A stretch of DNA of 41,639 nt, taken from Zavarzinia sp. GTDB lineage: Bacteria > Pseudomonadota > Alphaproteobacteria > Zavarziniales > Zavarziniaceae. Made by a program: the position numbers and the translations under genes. The notes beneath the pieces are model-generated. The model was given only the letters and a program-made list of their open reading frames with translations. It was not told the DNA's origin and did not search any database. The stretch's first letter is position 1, and each line of letters starts with the position of its first letter. The stretch spans positions 1 through 41,639 of the forward strand of contig JAOZVS010000133.1 of the NCBI GenBank assembly GCA_025869435.1, given 5' to 3'. Below are positions 23,043 to 32,337 of this stretch, in pieces.

Positions 23043-25490
23043 TCAGGCGCGGATGCGTTCGCCCTTCGGATCGTGGAAGGGGTGCAGCGAGACTGTCGCC
23101 GGGAAGCGTTCGGTGGCGATTTCGAGCTCGTAAGTGCCCGACAGCACGAAATCGGCGTCGACACCTGCCTCCCGCCGGACATAGCCGTAACCGATGGCCT
23201 TCCCCACCGTGTAGCCGAAGCCGCCGGACGACAGCCAGCCGACCCGCTCGCCGTTCCGATAAATGGTCTCGCGGCCCAGCAGCACGGCGGCGGGGTCATC
23301 GACGGTGAAACCCGACATCAGGCGGGGCAGGGGCCTTGTCTTGGCCTCGATCAGGGCCTCGCGGCCGAGGAAGGGGATGCCGGATTTCAGCTTCACGGCA
23401 AAGCCGAGGCCCGCCTGATAGGGATTGTGATCCGGCCCGATGTCCGAGCCCCAGGCGCGGTAGCCCTTTTCCAGCCGCAGGCTCTCGATCGCGCGGTAGC
23501 CGGCGTCGGCCAGGCCGAGGTCGGCGCCGGCCGCGAACAGGGTGTCGTAGAGCTTTGCCGCGAATTCGGTGGGGACGTGAAGCTCCCAGCCCAATTCGCC
23601 GACATAGGTGATGCGGATGGCCAGCACCGGGGCGCCGCCGATCTGCAAGTGCTTGGCCGTGCCGAAGGGAAAGGCGGTGTTCGAGACATCGGCGTCGGTC
23701 AGCCTCGCCAGAATGTCCCGGCTCCTCGGCCCCATGAGCGAAAGGGCGGAGAAGCCCGAGGTGACATCGACCAGATGGGCATCCAACCCTTCCGGGATAT
23801 TGCGCCGGATCCAGTCCATGTCGTGGGTGGCGAAGCCGGTGCCGATGACGATGTAATAGCGATCCTCGGCCAGCCGGGTCAGGGTCAGGTCGGTCTCGAT
23901 CCCGCCCCGCGCATTCAGCATCTGGGTATAGATCACCTTGCCCGGTGGCTTGGCGACATCATTGGCGCAGATCCAGGAGAGCGCCTTTTCCGCGTCGCGG
24001 CCGATGACATAGGCCTTGGCGAAACTGGTCTGGTCGAAGACGACGGCGGCCTCGCGGCAGGCCTTGTGCTCGCGCCCCACCGCCTCGAACCAGCCGGGCT
24101 TCGTGAAGGAATAGCGGTCGACCGGGGCCTCGCCTTCGGCGGCGAACCAGTTCGGCCGCTCGAAGCCCAGTTTCTCGCCGAAGCAGGCGCCCTTGGCCTT
24201 CAGCCGGTCGTAGAGCGGCGAGCGGCGCAGGGGCCGGCAGGAAGTGAACTCCTCCGCCGGCCAGGCGATCGTGTAGTGACGGGCATAGGCTTCCAGCGTG
24301 CGGTCGCGCACGAAGCCGGTGTCGAGATGGTTCTTGCCGAAACGGCGGATATCGACGGGCCACAGGTCATAGGGCGGCTCCCCGTCCGCGACCCATTCGG
24401 CCAGCGCCATGCCGGCGCCGCCAGCCGAGGCGATGCCGAAGGCATTGAAGCCCGCGCCGATGAAGAGGCCGGGCGCCTCCGGCGCCTCCCCGATCATCCA
24501 GTTGCCGTCCGGGGTGAAACTCTCGAGGCCGTTGATCATCTGCTTGACCCCGGTCTCGGCCAGCGCCGGCACCCGGCCGAGGGCGAGTTCCATGATCGGC
24601 TCGAAATGATCGAAATCGTCGTCGAGCAGGCGGAAGGCGAAATCCTCCGGCGCGCTCTGCCCGCTCCAGGGAATGGGGTTCGGCTCGTAACCGCCCATGA
24701 CCAGGCCGCCGACCTCTTCCTTCCAATAGGTCAGGCGGTCGGGGTCGCGCAGCGTGGGCAGGGAGGAGGTAACCCCGGGGATGGCTTCGGTCATGATGTA
24801 CTGGTGCCGGATGGGATAGAGCGGGACATTGACCCCGGCCTTCGCCGCAAGCAGCCGGGTCCACAACCCGCCGCACAGCACGACCTTCTCGGCCCGCACC
24901 ACGCCCCTGTCGGTGACGATGCCGCGCACCCTTCCGTTCTCGATCACGAAATCGGAGACCGAGACAGTCTCGGCCATCTTCGCGCCGGCCATGCGCGCGC
25001 CCTTGGCGAGGGCCTGGGTGATGTCGGACGGGCTGGCCTGACCGTCTGTCGGAAGAAAAGCCGCGCCGACCAGATCATCGATCGCCATCAGCGGCCAGAG
25101 GTCCCGGGCTTCCCCGGGGCTGAGGAGATGCATCTCGAGGCCGAAGCTGCGCGCCGTGGTCGCCTGGCGTTTCACCTCGATCCAGCGGTCCTCGTTGCAG
25201 GCAAGGCGCAGGCCGCCATTCATCTTCCAGCCGGTGGCCTGACCGGTCTCGGCTTCGAGCTTGCGGTAAAGCTCGACAGAATAGCCCAGCAGCTTCGTGA
25301 TATTGGCCGAGGTGCGGAGCTGGCCGACGAGACCGGCCGCGTGCCAGGTCGAGCCGGCGGTGAGCTGGTGGCGCTCGACCAGCAGGGTCTCGATGCCCCT
25401 CTTCGCCAGATGATAGGCGGTGGAACAGCCGACGATGCCACCGCCGACGACGATGACTTTGGCGCTTGCAGGCAGATCGCTCATGATCAT
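23043..25490 (-). CDS. DAO-GcvT flavoprotein, dimethylglycine/sarcosine dehydrogenase-like
   Basis: An 815-residue two-domain enzyme. The N-terminal D-amino-acid oxidase-type FAD domain (about 1-370) has GGGIVG at 16-21 and the TWHAAG motif with His50, the position of covalent flavin attachment proposed in mammalian relatives. A short FAO_M-like segment follows, then a C-terminal GcvT folate-binding region (about 440-815) with DQTSFAKAYV and TYVGELGWELHVP. Such enzymes oxidatively demethylate dimethylglycine or sarcosine and pass the methyl carbon to tetrahydrofolate. ATG 25490 overlaps the TGA of the preceding phosphotransferase gene (ATGA), so translation is probably coupled; ATG 25484 is an alternative. 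The exact substrate cannot be told. Confidence 0.92.
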   Translation of the reverse strand: MIMSDLPASAKVIVVGGGIVGCSTAYHLAKRGIETLLVERHQLTAGSTWHAAGLVGQLRTSANITKLLGYSVELYRKLEAETGQATGWKMNGGLRLACNEDRWIEVKRQATTARSFGLEMHLLSPGEARDLWPLMAIDDLVGAAFLPTDGQASPSDITQALAKGARMAGAKMAETVSVSDFVIENGRVRGIVTDRGVVRAEKVVLCGGLWTRLLAAKAGVNVPLYPIRHQYIMTEAIPGVTSSLPTLRDPDRLTYWKEEVGGLVMGGYEPNPIPWSGQSAPEDFAFRLLDDDFDHFEPIMELALGRVPALAETGVKQMINGLESFTPDGNWMIGEAPEAPGLFIGAGFNAFGIASAGGAGMALAEWVADGEPPYDLWPVDIRRFGKNHLDTGFVRDRTLEAYARHYTIAWPAEEFTSCRPLRRSPLYDRLKAKGACFGEKLGFERPNWFAAEGEAPVDRYSFTKPGWFEAVGREHKACREAAVVFDQTSFAKAYVIGRDAEKALSWICANDVAKPPGKVIYTQMLNARGGIETDLTLTRLAEDRYYIVIGTGFATHDMDWIRRNIPEGLDAHLVDVTSGFSALSLMGPRSRDILARLTDADVSNTAFPFGTAKHLQIGGAPVLAIRITYVGELGWELHVPTEFAAKLYDTLFAAGADLGLADAGYRAIESLRLEKGYRAWGSDIGPDHNPYQAGLGFAVKLKSGIPFLGREALIEAKTRPLPRLMSGFTVDDPAAVLLGRETIYRNGERVGWLSSGGFGYTVGKAIGYGYVRREAGVDADFVLSGTYELEIATERFPATVSLHPFHDPKGERIRA

Positions 25491-26377
25491 TCCATGTCGA
25501 GGAAAAGGGTCCAGGCGGCTTCGAAACGCGCCAGGTTCTCGCCCGTGTAGGCGATATAGTCGAATTCGAGATCGGAATGGATCTCGGAGACCATGCTCCA
25601 CATCGCCTCGCGCAGCAGGGAGGCGCATTGCACGGCCTTGAAGCGGCGGCGCAGGGCATCGTCCGGGGATCGCCCGAAATACTGGCCCAGCATCGCGTCC
25701 TCGTCCGTGGCGTCGAAGCCGTTGTTGGACGACAGGCCGCCAAGGTCGAACAGCGGCGAATTGAAACCGGCGTAATCCCAGTCGAGCAGCCACAGGCGCT
25801 TGCCGTCGTCGATGAAGTTGGCGGCGAGCAGGTCGTTGTGACCGAAGACGAGGTCGATGGCGCCGGTCGCCGCTTCCAGCCGCGCCGCCTTGCCGGCGAA
25901 TTCGGGCAGGCGGTCCAGCAGGCGGTGGTCGCCGTCGCGCAACGTATGCGCATAGTCGCTCAGGACGTGGAAGACATTGAACGACAGGAGGGGGCCCCGC
26001 AGGTGGCCTGCGATGTCACGGTGGGTCCGGGCGATCAGGGTGGTGCAATCGTCCCGCCGCTTGCGAACGTCGGCGGCGCTCAGGGTAACGCCCTCGATAT
26101 AGTCGAGGACGAGGAGGCCGGGGCCGGCCGCCCGCACGGCGGGCGAGATGCCGGCGGCGGCGGCGGCCCGGCTGGCGGCATGTTCGTTGAAGCGCATGAT
26201 GCCGTGGACGGGAATATCGCCCCCCACCCGGACGACGGCCTTGCCCCGCCGGTCGGTGACGATGAAATTGCGGTTGGTGATGCCGCCTGAAAGGGGGGCG
26301 ATGTCGACGCGGCCCTGCCACAGGGGCAGGGCGCGGATGGTGGCCTCGATGGAATCGACATCCGCCGATGGGGGCAT
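25487..26377 (-). CDS. Choline/ethanolamine kinase-like phosphotransferase
   Basis: A 296-residue protein of the choline kinase/aminoglycoside phosphotransferase fold. Landmarks are LSGGITNRNFIV (nucleotide loop), VVRVGGDIPVHGI, the catalytic FGHNDLLAANFI (Brenner-type HxD/N motif with Asp) and WLLDWDYAGFNSPLFDL (metal-binding Asp). Choline or ethanolamine is suggested by family and by coupling to the dimethylglycine/sarcosine dehydrogenase-like gene, which it overlaps by 4 bp. ATG 26377 has a strong GAGGATGG upstream. It is divergent from the leuA leader region. Confidence 0.87.
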   Translation of the reverse strand: MPPSADVDSIEATIRALPLWQGRVDIAPLSGGITNRNFIVTDRRGKAVVRVGGDIPVHGIMRFNEHAASRAAAAAGISPAVRAAGPGLLVLDYIEGVTLSAADVRKRRDDCTTLIARTHRDIAGHLRGPLLSFNVFHVLSDYAHTLRDGDHRLLDRLPEFAGKAARLEAATGAIDLVFGHNDLLAANFIDDGKRLWLLDWDYAGFNSPLFDLGGLSSNNGFDATDEDAMLGQYFGRSPDDALRRRFKAVQCASLLREAMWSMVSEIHSDLEFDYIAYTGENLARFEAAWTLFLDME

Positions 26378-26519
26378 TCCATCCTCGTTTCAAGCCGCGA
26401 CTGGCGGATTCTGGGCCTTTCCCGAGGGCTTGGCAATGTGCCGCGCACAGGGTTTCGCGCGCCGCGACACGGAATTAAGGGCTTGACCTCGGGGCGGGCA
26501 GCCGTTCATGGTATCGGCC

Positions 26520-26564
26520 ATGATGACCCGCGCGATGTGGACCCTCCTTACCCGACTTATTTGA
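26520..26564 (+). CDS. Putative leucine leader peptide of leuA
   Basis: Encodes the 14-residue peptide MMTRAMWTLLTRLI and ends in TGA. Three of fourteen codons are Leu and one is Ile, with LL and L-I close to the stop codon. Leader peptides rich in the regulated amino acid are established for branched-chain amino acid operons in proteobacteria. The codons ACC CGA C (26550-26556) can pair with GTCGGGT (26581-26587), so ribosome position over the Leu codons could decide the downstream fold. No ribosome site is obvious, and the transcript may begin very near the ATG. Confidence 0.55.
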   Translation: MMTRAMWTLLTRLI

Positions 26565-26602
26565 CCGACGCCTTTCAGGTGTCGGGTGGAACTTCGTGTT
26601 CC
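26550..26602 (+). other. Alternative RNA hairpins in the leuA leader
   Basis: Three pairings compete. ACCCGAC (26550-26556) pairs with GTCGGGT (26581-26587). CCGACGCC (26565-26572) pairs with GGTGTCGG (26578-26585, one G-U). GGAAC (26588-26592) pairs with GTTCC (26598-26602). The first two are mutually exclusive because they share 26581-26585, and the first includes leader-peptide codons. No T-tract terminator is evident. Confidence 0.5.
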
Positions 26603-26666
26603 CTGCGGTCGTCTTCGGTCCATCATCCCCGGTAAAGCATTCTCCCATGCCCGTTTCTCGTCGTAA

Positions 26667-28514
<1,848 letters not shown>

Positions 28515-28530
28515 AGTCCGATGGCATTAT

Positions 28531-28562
28531 GATCACCTGTGAACTATAGTTCACAGGTGATC
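28531..28562. promoter_or_regulatory. Perfect 32-bp palindrome, TA operator/promoter
   Basis: GATCACCTGTGAACTA is followed directly by its exact reverse complement, a 16+16 palindrome with no spacer. Its centre contains TATAGT (28545-28550), a good -10 match, and its right arm contains the GTG start codon of the toxin (28557). Binding there by the antitoxin (or toxin-antitoxin complex) would block the promoter, the usual autoregulation of type II systems. Confidence 0.8.
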
Positions 28563-28850
28563 GAAGTCCGCCAGACCATCACCTTCCGGAACTGGCTCGA
28601 CGGTCTGAAGGACCGCCGGGCGCGGGAGCGCATCGCGCAGCGGATCGTCCGATTGCAGGCCGGCTTGTTCGGTGATGTGAAATTCTTCGACGGTATCGGC
28701 GAGCTGCGTGTCGATCATGATCCGGGATACCGGGTCTATTTCGTCCAGCGCGGCAGACTTCTGATCATTCTCCTGTGTGGCGGAGACAAGGGCTCGCAGG
28801 ACAGGGATATCAGAAAAGCCCAGGCGTTGGCCGCCGAGCTGGAGGTTTGA
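28557..28850 (+). CDS. RelE/HigB-like toxin of a type II addiction module
   Basis: A 97-residue RelE-superfamily toxin of the 'addiction module killer protein' group, probably a ribosome-dependent mRNA nuclease. Landmarks are VRQTITFRNWLDGLKDRRARERI, GELRVDHDPGYRVYFV and LLCGGDKGSQDRDIRKA. GTG 28557 is preferred over GTG 28539 because family members begin with an (M)IEVRQT-like sequence, and the -10 at 28545-28550 would start the transcript about at this codon, giving a leaderless mRNA. The toxin comes before the antitoxin, the reverse of the classical order but usual for this group. The antitoxin ATG follows one base after the stop. Confidence 0.88.
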   Translation: MIEVRQTITFRNWLDGLKDRRARERIAQRIVRLQAGLFGDVKFFDGIGELRVDHDPGYRVYFVQRGRLLIILLCGGDKGSQDRDIRKAQALAAELEV

Positions 28851-28851
28851 C

Positions 28852-29136
28852 ATGGCCGAGACGATTGTGCCCTTCAATGCGGCTTGCTATCTCGAAAGCC
28901 GCGAGGCCCAGGCGGAGCTGCTCAGCGAAGCCTTTGCCAGTGGCGATACGGCCTTCATCGCCGTCGCCCTCGGCACGATTGCCCGTGCCCGGGGCATGAC
29001 CGAGGTCGCCCGGGAAGCCGGGGTGACGCGGGAGGCGCTCTACAAGGCCCTCAGCGGCGAGGGCGATCCCAGATTGTCGACACTGCTCGGCGTAATGCGG
29101 GCGCTCAATCTCACGATCCGGGCCGAGGCGAGCTGA
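28852..29136 (+). CDS. HTH antitoxin of the addiction module
   Basis: A 94-residue 'addiction module antidote' protein. It opens with PFNAACYLESREAQAELLSEA and has an XRE/HigA-like HTH at about 45-80 (ARARGMTEVAREAGVTREALYKAL, then GDPRLSTLLGVMRAL). It neutralises the toxin and should bind the upstream palindrome. ATG 28852 has a strong GGAGG (28841-28845) inside the end of the toxin gene, with toxin TGA at 28848-28850, so the two are co-translated and the antitoxin probably made in excess. Its 3' end overlaps the convergent rhodanese gene by 26 bp. Confidence 0.9.
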   Translation: MAETIVPFNAACYLESREAQAELLSEAFASGDTAFIAVALGTIARARGMTEVAREAGVTREALYKALSGEGDPRLSTLLGVMRALNLTIRAEAS

Positions 29137-29539
29137 TCGCGGCTTCCGCCCCCTCGAACGCGAAGCCTTCGTCGGCCCAGCCGGTCATACCGCCGATCAT
29201 CAGTTTCACCGGCCGGCCCAGGCTGGCGAGGCGAAAGGCGGCGCGATCGGCGCCATTGCAATGGGGGCCGGCGCAATAGACGACGAACACTGTCTCCATC
29301 GGCCAGGCCTCCAGCCTTCGGGCATTGATGTCGAGGTGCGGCAGGCTGACCGCGCCCGGGACATGGGCGCGGGCGAAAGCCTTGCGGCCGCGCACGTCCA
29401 GCAGCACGAAATCGGCCGATCCCCGCGAGATCGCGGCGAAGACATCGGCGCAATCGGTCTCGAAGCCGAGTTTCCGGCCGAAATGGGCCAGGGCCTCGGC
29501 GGGGGTGGCGGCGGGATGGTCGGTGACGGCGCTCGGCAT
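29111..29539 (-). CDS. Single-domain rhodanese
   Basis: A 142-residue sulfurtransferase-like protein. The domain runs from about residue 30 (DVFAAISRGSADFVLLDVRGRKAF) through HVPGAVSLPHLDIN to the active-site loop VYCAGPHCNGADRAA, in which the first Cys is the expected persulfide carrier. ATG 29539 has AGGAG 6 bases upstream. The gene is divergent from ftrA with only 85 bp between, an arrangement often seen with FtrA regulators, and is probably its target. The physiological sulfur donor and acceptor are unknown. Confidence 0.9.
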   Translation of the reverse strand: MPSAVTDHPAATPAEALAHFGRKLGFETDCADVFAAISRGSADFVLLDVRGRKAFARAHVPGAVSLPHLDINARRLEAWPMETVFVVYCAGPHCNGADRAAFRLASLGRPVKLMIGGMTGWADEGFAFEGAEAAISSPRPGS

Positions 29540-29588
29540 GGCTCGCTCCTGCTGGATCGGGAGCAGTCTCGCGCGGGAGCGCCGAGGC

Positions 29589-29609
29589 TGGCAGATGGCG
29601 CGATTGCCA
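29589..29609. promoter_or_regulatory. Dyad TGGCA-N11-TGCCA between rhodanese and ftrA
   Basis: Perfect 5-bp arms lie in the 85-bp divergent gap, ending 15 bp before the ftrA start. With one helical turn of spacing it could be an FtrA site or part of one, although AraC-type regulators more often use direct repeats. Confidence 0.35.
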
Positions 29610-29624
29610 TGTATCGTCAAGATC

Positions 29625-30677
29625 ATGCCAAACGAAACCGCGTCCCTGGTCGTCGCCCTTGCCTATGACGGACTGTGCACCTTCGAGTTCGGCCTCGCAG
29701 TCGAGGTCTTCGGCCTGCCGCGGCCGGAAATGAGGCCGGACTGGTATCGTTTCGCCGTCGCGAGCGTCGATCCGGGGCCGTTGCGGGCGACCGGCGGCGT
29801 GCGCCTACTGGTCGACGGCGGGCTCGAAATGCTCGATCAGGCGGGGACCATCATCGTGCCCGGCTGGCGCGGGGCCGATGTCCCTGTTCCGGAAGCCTTG
29901 CGCGAGGCGCTGCGCCGGGCGGCGGGGCGGGGGGCGCGCCTGCTCTCGATCTGTTCCGGGGTCTTCGTGCTGGCGGCGGCCGGCCTCCTGGACGGGCGGC
30001 GGGCGACCACCCATTGGCGTTACGCCGCGCGGCTGGCCGCGGCCTATCCGGCGATCATGGTCGATGCCGATGTCCTCTATGTCGACGAGGGCCAGGTGCT
30101 GACCTCGGCCGGATCGGCCGCCGGCCTCGATCTCTGCCTGCATCTGGTGCGGCGGGACTTCGGCGCCGAGGCGGCCAACCGGGTGGCGCGGCGTCTGGCC
30201 GTGCCGGCCCATCGCGACGGCGGCCAGGCGCAATTCATCGAGCGGCCGGTGCCGAGGGCACCGGCGGGGGCAAGGGTGGCGCCGGTGCTCGATTACATGC
30301 TGGCCCGGCTGGACCAGGCCCATGGACAGGCGGCGCTTGCCCGTCTGGCGGGCATGAGTCTGCGCAGTTTCCTTCGCCATTTCCGTTCGGCGACCGGGCT
30401 TGCGCCGGGGGAATGGCTGTTGCGGCAACGGCTCGCCCGGGCGCGGGAATTGCTGGAGACGGGTGATTGCGGGGTCGAACAGGTCGCCGTGGCCTGCGGC
30501 TTCGGCACGGCGGCAACACTGCGCCATCATTTTCATCGCAGGCTGGGCCTCGGCCCGTCCGACTACCGTCGCCGATTCCGCCGGGAAGGCGCGGGAAACA
30601 AGGTTTTCGCGCCGTCTGGCGCGGGCGGGACGGAGGATGGCGTTTCAGCCGCCGCCCTTGCCCCCGGGGATGGGTGA
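29625..30677 (+). CDS. ftrA: Transcriptional regulator FtrA (GlxA/AraC-type)
   Basis: A 350-residue regulator with an N-terminal DJ-1/PfpI-like domain (VVALAYDGLCTFEFGLAVEVFGLPRPEM near residues 9-36; LLSICSGVFVLAAAGLLDGRRATTHW near 105-130, whose Cys occupies the amidotransferase-like elbow) and a C-terminal AraC HTH at about 230-325 (LARLAGMSLRSFLRHFRSATG and VACGFGTAATLRHHFHRRLG). The opening sequence is typical of proteins annotated FtrA. ATG 29625 begins the homology. A rhodanese gene is divergent from it. The C-terminal tail after residue 325 is Gly/Ala-rich and probably disordered. Confidence 0.88.
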   Translation: MPNETASLVVALAYDGLCTFEFGLAVEVFGLPRPEMRPDWYRFAVASVDPGPLRATGGVRLLVDGGLEMLDQAGTIIVPGWRGADVPVPEALREALRRAAGRGARLLSICSGVFVLAAAGLLDGRRATTHWRYAARLAAAYPAIMVDADVLYVDEGQVLTSAGSAAGLDLCLHLVRRDFGAEAANRVARRLAVPAHRDGGQAQFIERPVPRAPAGARVAPVLDYMLARLDQAHGQAALARLAGMSLRSFLRHFRSATGLAPGEWLLRQRLARARELLETGDCGVEQVAVACGFGTAATLRHHFHRRLGLGPSDYRRRFRREGAGNKVFAPSGAGGTEDGVSAAALAPGDG

Positions 30678-30756
30678 ACTTAGGTTCAGGGCAGGAATGT
30701 TTTCCCCCCGATTCCGTTCGCCGGTCCCCTGGGCCGGGCGGACAAGGAGTTGCGTC

Positions 30757-31062
30757 ATGTCCGCCTCCCGTCTTCGCCTCATCGCCGGTCTCGCGCTGGC
30801 TTTCGGTCTGTCCCTTGGCGGCACGCTGACCGCCCACGCCCAGCAGGTGCAGGGGCCGGATGATGAGAGCCGTCCGCCGCTGCTCTCGGCCCCACCGGCC
30901 ACGGCGGCGTCGCCCGCGACCGATGCCGCCCGGCGCGCGCCGGGCGCCCAGACCGATCAGCCGCCGACCACCACTTTCTTCGACGACTACCCGCCGGAAG
31001 TCGTGCCGCCGTCGTCGACCCGGCGCGATCCGACGCTGGAAGGCAGTTCGGCCGTGAAGTGA
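30757..31062 (+). CDS. Small exported Pro-rich protein
   Basis: A 101-residue protein of unknown function. A signal peptide (LRLIAGLALAFGLSLGGTLTAHAQ) precedes a Pro/Ala/Thr-rich, probably disordered mature part, with DDYPPEVVPPSSTRRDPTLEG at the end and no Cys. AAGGAG (30744-30749) is 7 bases before ATG 30757, which supports the start. It follows ftrA by 79 bp on the same strand and ends in a strong hairpin shared with the convergent PspA gene. It could be a periplasmic linker or outer-envelope component. Confidence 0.7.
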   Translation: MSASRLRLIAGLALAFGLSLGGTLTAHAQQVQGPDDESRPPLLSAPPATAASPATDAARRAPGAQTDQPPTTTFFDDYPPEVVPPSSTRRDPTLEGSSAVK

Positions 31063-31065
31063 GGC

Positions 31066-31092
31066 CGGGTCCCCGCGACAGGCGGGGACCCG
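31066..31092. terminator. Strong hairpin between convergent genes
   Basis: A perfect 11-bp stem CGGGTCCCCGC/GCGGGGACCCG (31066-31076 and 31082-31092) with a 5-nt loop begins a few bases after the small exported protein stop and ends 7 bp before the PspA stop. It lacks a T-tract on either strand but is well placed as a bidirectional terminator or 3' stabiliser. Confidence 0.6.
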
Positions 31093-31099
31093 AAGCCGC

Positions 31100-31870
31100 T
31101 TACTTGCCCAGCTTGGCCTTGATCGCCGCCAGCCGGTCGGTGACCGTCACCGGCTTCGGCCCGGCCGCCTCGGCGAGGGCGGCGGCGATATTCGCGTCGT
31201 CTTCCTCGGGCTTGGTCGGCTTCAGCAGGCTGGCCTTGGAATTGGCCGCCTCGGCCGCGATCAGATCCTTTTCCGCCGCATCCTGCATGGTCTTCAGCGC
31301 GACGCTGAGGCCCGACGTCGTGCTGGCGAGGCCGGCGGCCCGCTTGGCGGCATCGGCCTGACGCTCGGCCATGTCGCGCTGCTGTTCGGCGCGGGACATC
31401 TGGCGCTGGGCGCGCTCCAGCTCGCTGCGGGCTTCCTTCAGCTTGACCCCGGCCGAGGCATAGGCTTCCTCGAGCTGGACGAGGAAGCTCTGCGCGTCCT
31501 CGGCATCTTTCACCTCGCGGTCGATCTCCGGCGCCATTTCCTCGAGCAGCTTCAGGAGCTGGGCGAGGCTTTTCTCGAGGCTGACCTTGCGGTCCGGGTC
31601 ATTGGCGGCATCGGCCTGGGCCTGCAGGCTTTCGGCGGCGGCAAGGCGCTGTTCGCTCAGGGCCTTGATCGCGTCGGCTTCCTTCCGCTCCTTCACGAGC
31701 GACAGGCGGGCGCGGGCGACTTCGGTGCCGAGTTCGTCGAGGCGCTGTTCCATGGTGCGGAGTTCCGCCTCGGTCGCGGCCTTGGGGTCCCAGCGCACCA
31801 GGGCTTCGAGGCCGGACTGCACCGCCTGGTTGGTCTTCACGCCGAGCAGGTTCTTGATGAAGGTGATCAT
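31100..31870 (-). CDS. PspA/IM30-family coiled-coil protein
   Basis: A 256-residue, almost wholly helical protein with long heptad-like coiled coils (about 30-190: AELRTMEQRLDELGTEVARAR; ELERAQRQMSRAEQQRDMAERQADAAKRA). PspA/Vipp1/IM30 proteins bind stressed inner membranes and assemble into ESCRT-III-like rings. It resembles the YjfJ branch, which lies beside DUF350 and DUF2491 genes in E. coli, the same neighbours as here. It is the last gene of the DUF4332-DUF2491-DUF350-PspA operon, 29 bp after DUF350. No pspF, pspB or pspC is present. A membrane-protective role is inferred from family. Confidence 0.87.
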   Translation of the reverse strand: MITFIKNLLGVKTNQAVQSGLEALVRWDPKAATEAELRTMEQRLDELGTEVARARLSLVKERKEADAIKALSEQRLAAAESLQAQADAANDPDRKVSLEKSLAQLLKLLEEMAPEIDREVKDAEDAQSFLVQLEEAYASAGVKLKEARSELERAQRQMSRAEQQRDMAERQADAAKRAAGLASTTSGLSVALKTMQDAAEKDLIAAEAANSKASLLKPTKPEEDDANIAAALAEAAGPKPVTVTDRLAAIKAKLGK

Positions 31871-31899
31871 GGTTTTCCTCTTCGGGATTGGATGGACGA

Positions 31900-32337
31900 T
31901 CAGCCGGCCATGGCGCCGGCGTTCAGCAGGGCAACCGCGATCTGGGCGGCGGCAAGGCCAAGACCCGCGGCGACATTGCCCGCCTCGACCCCGGCCTTCA
32001 GACCGCGGAACACGAGGGTGATGACAAGGAAGGTGACGAGCTGGATGACGAGGGCGACAAGACCCCAGACGATGATGTCGGCGAGCACGGTCGAGGTCGC
32101 GAGCGTCGCCGCCAGCGGGATCGTCAGGGCGAGGATCGAGCCGGCGAGGACGACGCCGGCCGCGACATTGCCCTCGCCGATCAGGCGGCGCTCGTGGAAC
32201 GGGGTGATCGCCTGATAGATGGCGACGCCGATGCCCAGCAGGACCACGGTGGCGCCGAGCTGGGTCAGCAGCACCGGCAGGCCCGTGCCGAGGATGGTGA
32301 GGATCTGGTCGAAGGTCGACGGCATGGGATTGTCCAT
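31900..32337 (-). CDS. DUF350 membrane protein (YjfL-like)
   Basis: A 145-residue inner-membrane protein with about four transmembrane helices. The protein is an internal duplication: EGNVAAGVVLAGSILAL and AGNVAAGLGLAAAQIAV are matching repeats of the DUF350 unit. The family accompanies PspA and DUF2491 proteins and has no established biochemical role. ATG 32337 overlaps the stop of the DUF2491 gene by one base (TGATG), pointing to translational coupling; ATG 32325 is an alternative. The PspA gene follows 29 bp later. Confidence 0.88.
   Translation of the reverse strand: MDNPMPSTFDQILTILGTGLPVLLTQLGATVVLLGIGVAIYQAITPFHERRLIGEGNVAAGVVLAGSILALTIPLAATLATSTVLADIIVWGLVALVIQLVTFLVITLVFRGLKAGVEAGNVAAGLGLAAAQIAVALLNAGAMAG

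Noticed and set aside
28539-28556. GTG 28539 as start of the toxin
   Set aside because: It lies in the left arm of the operator palindrome upstream of the -10 element, and family members begin at the IEVRQT sequence.
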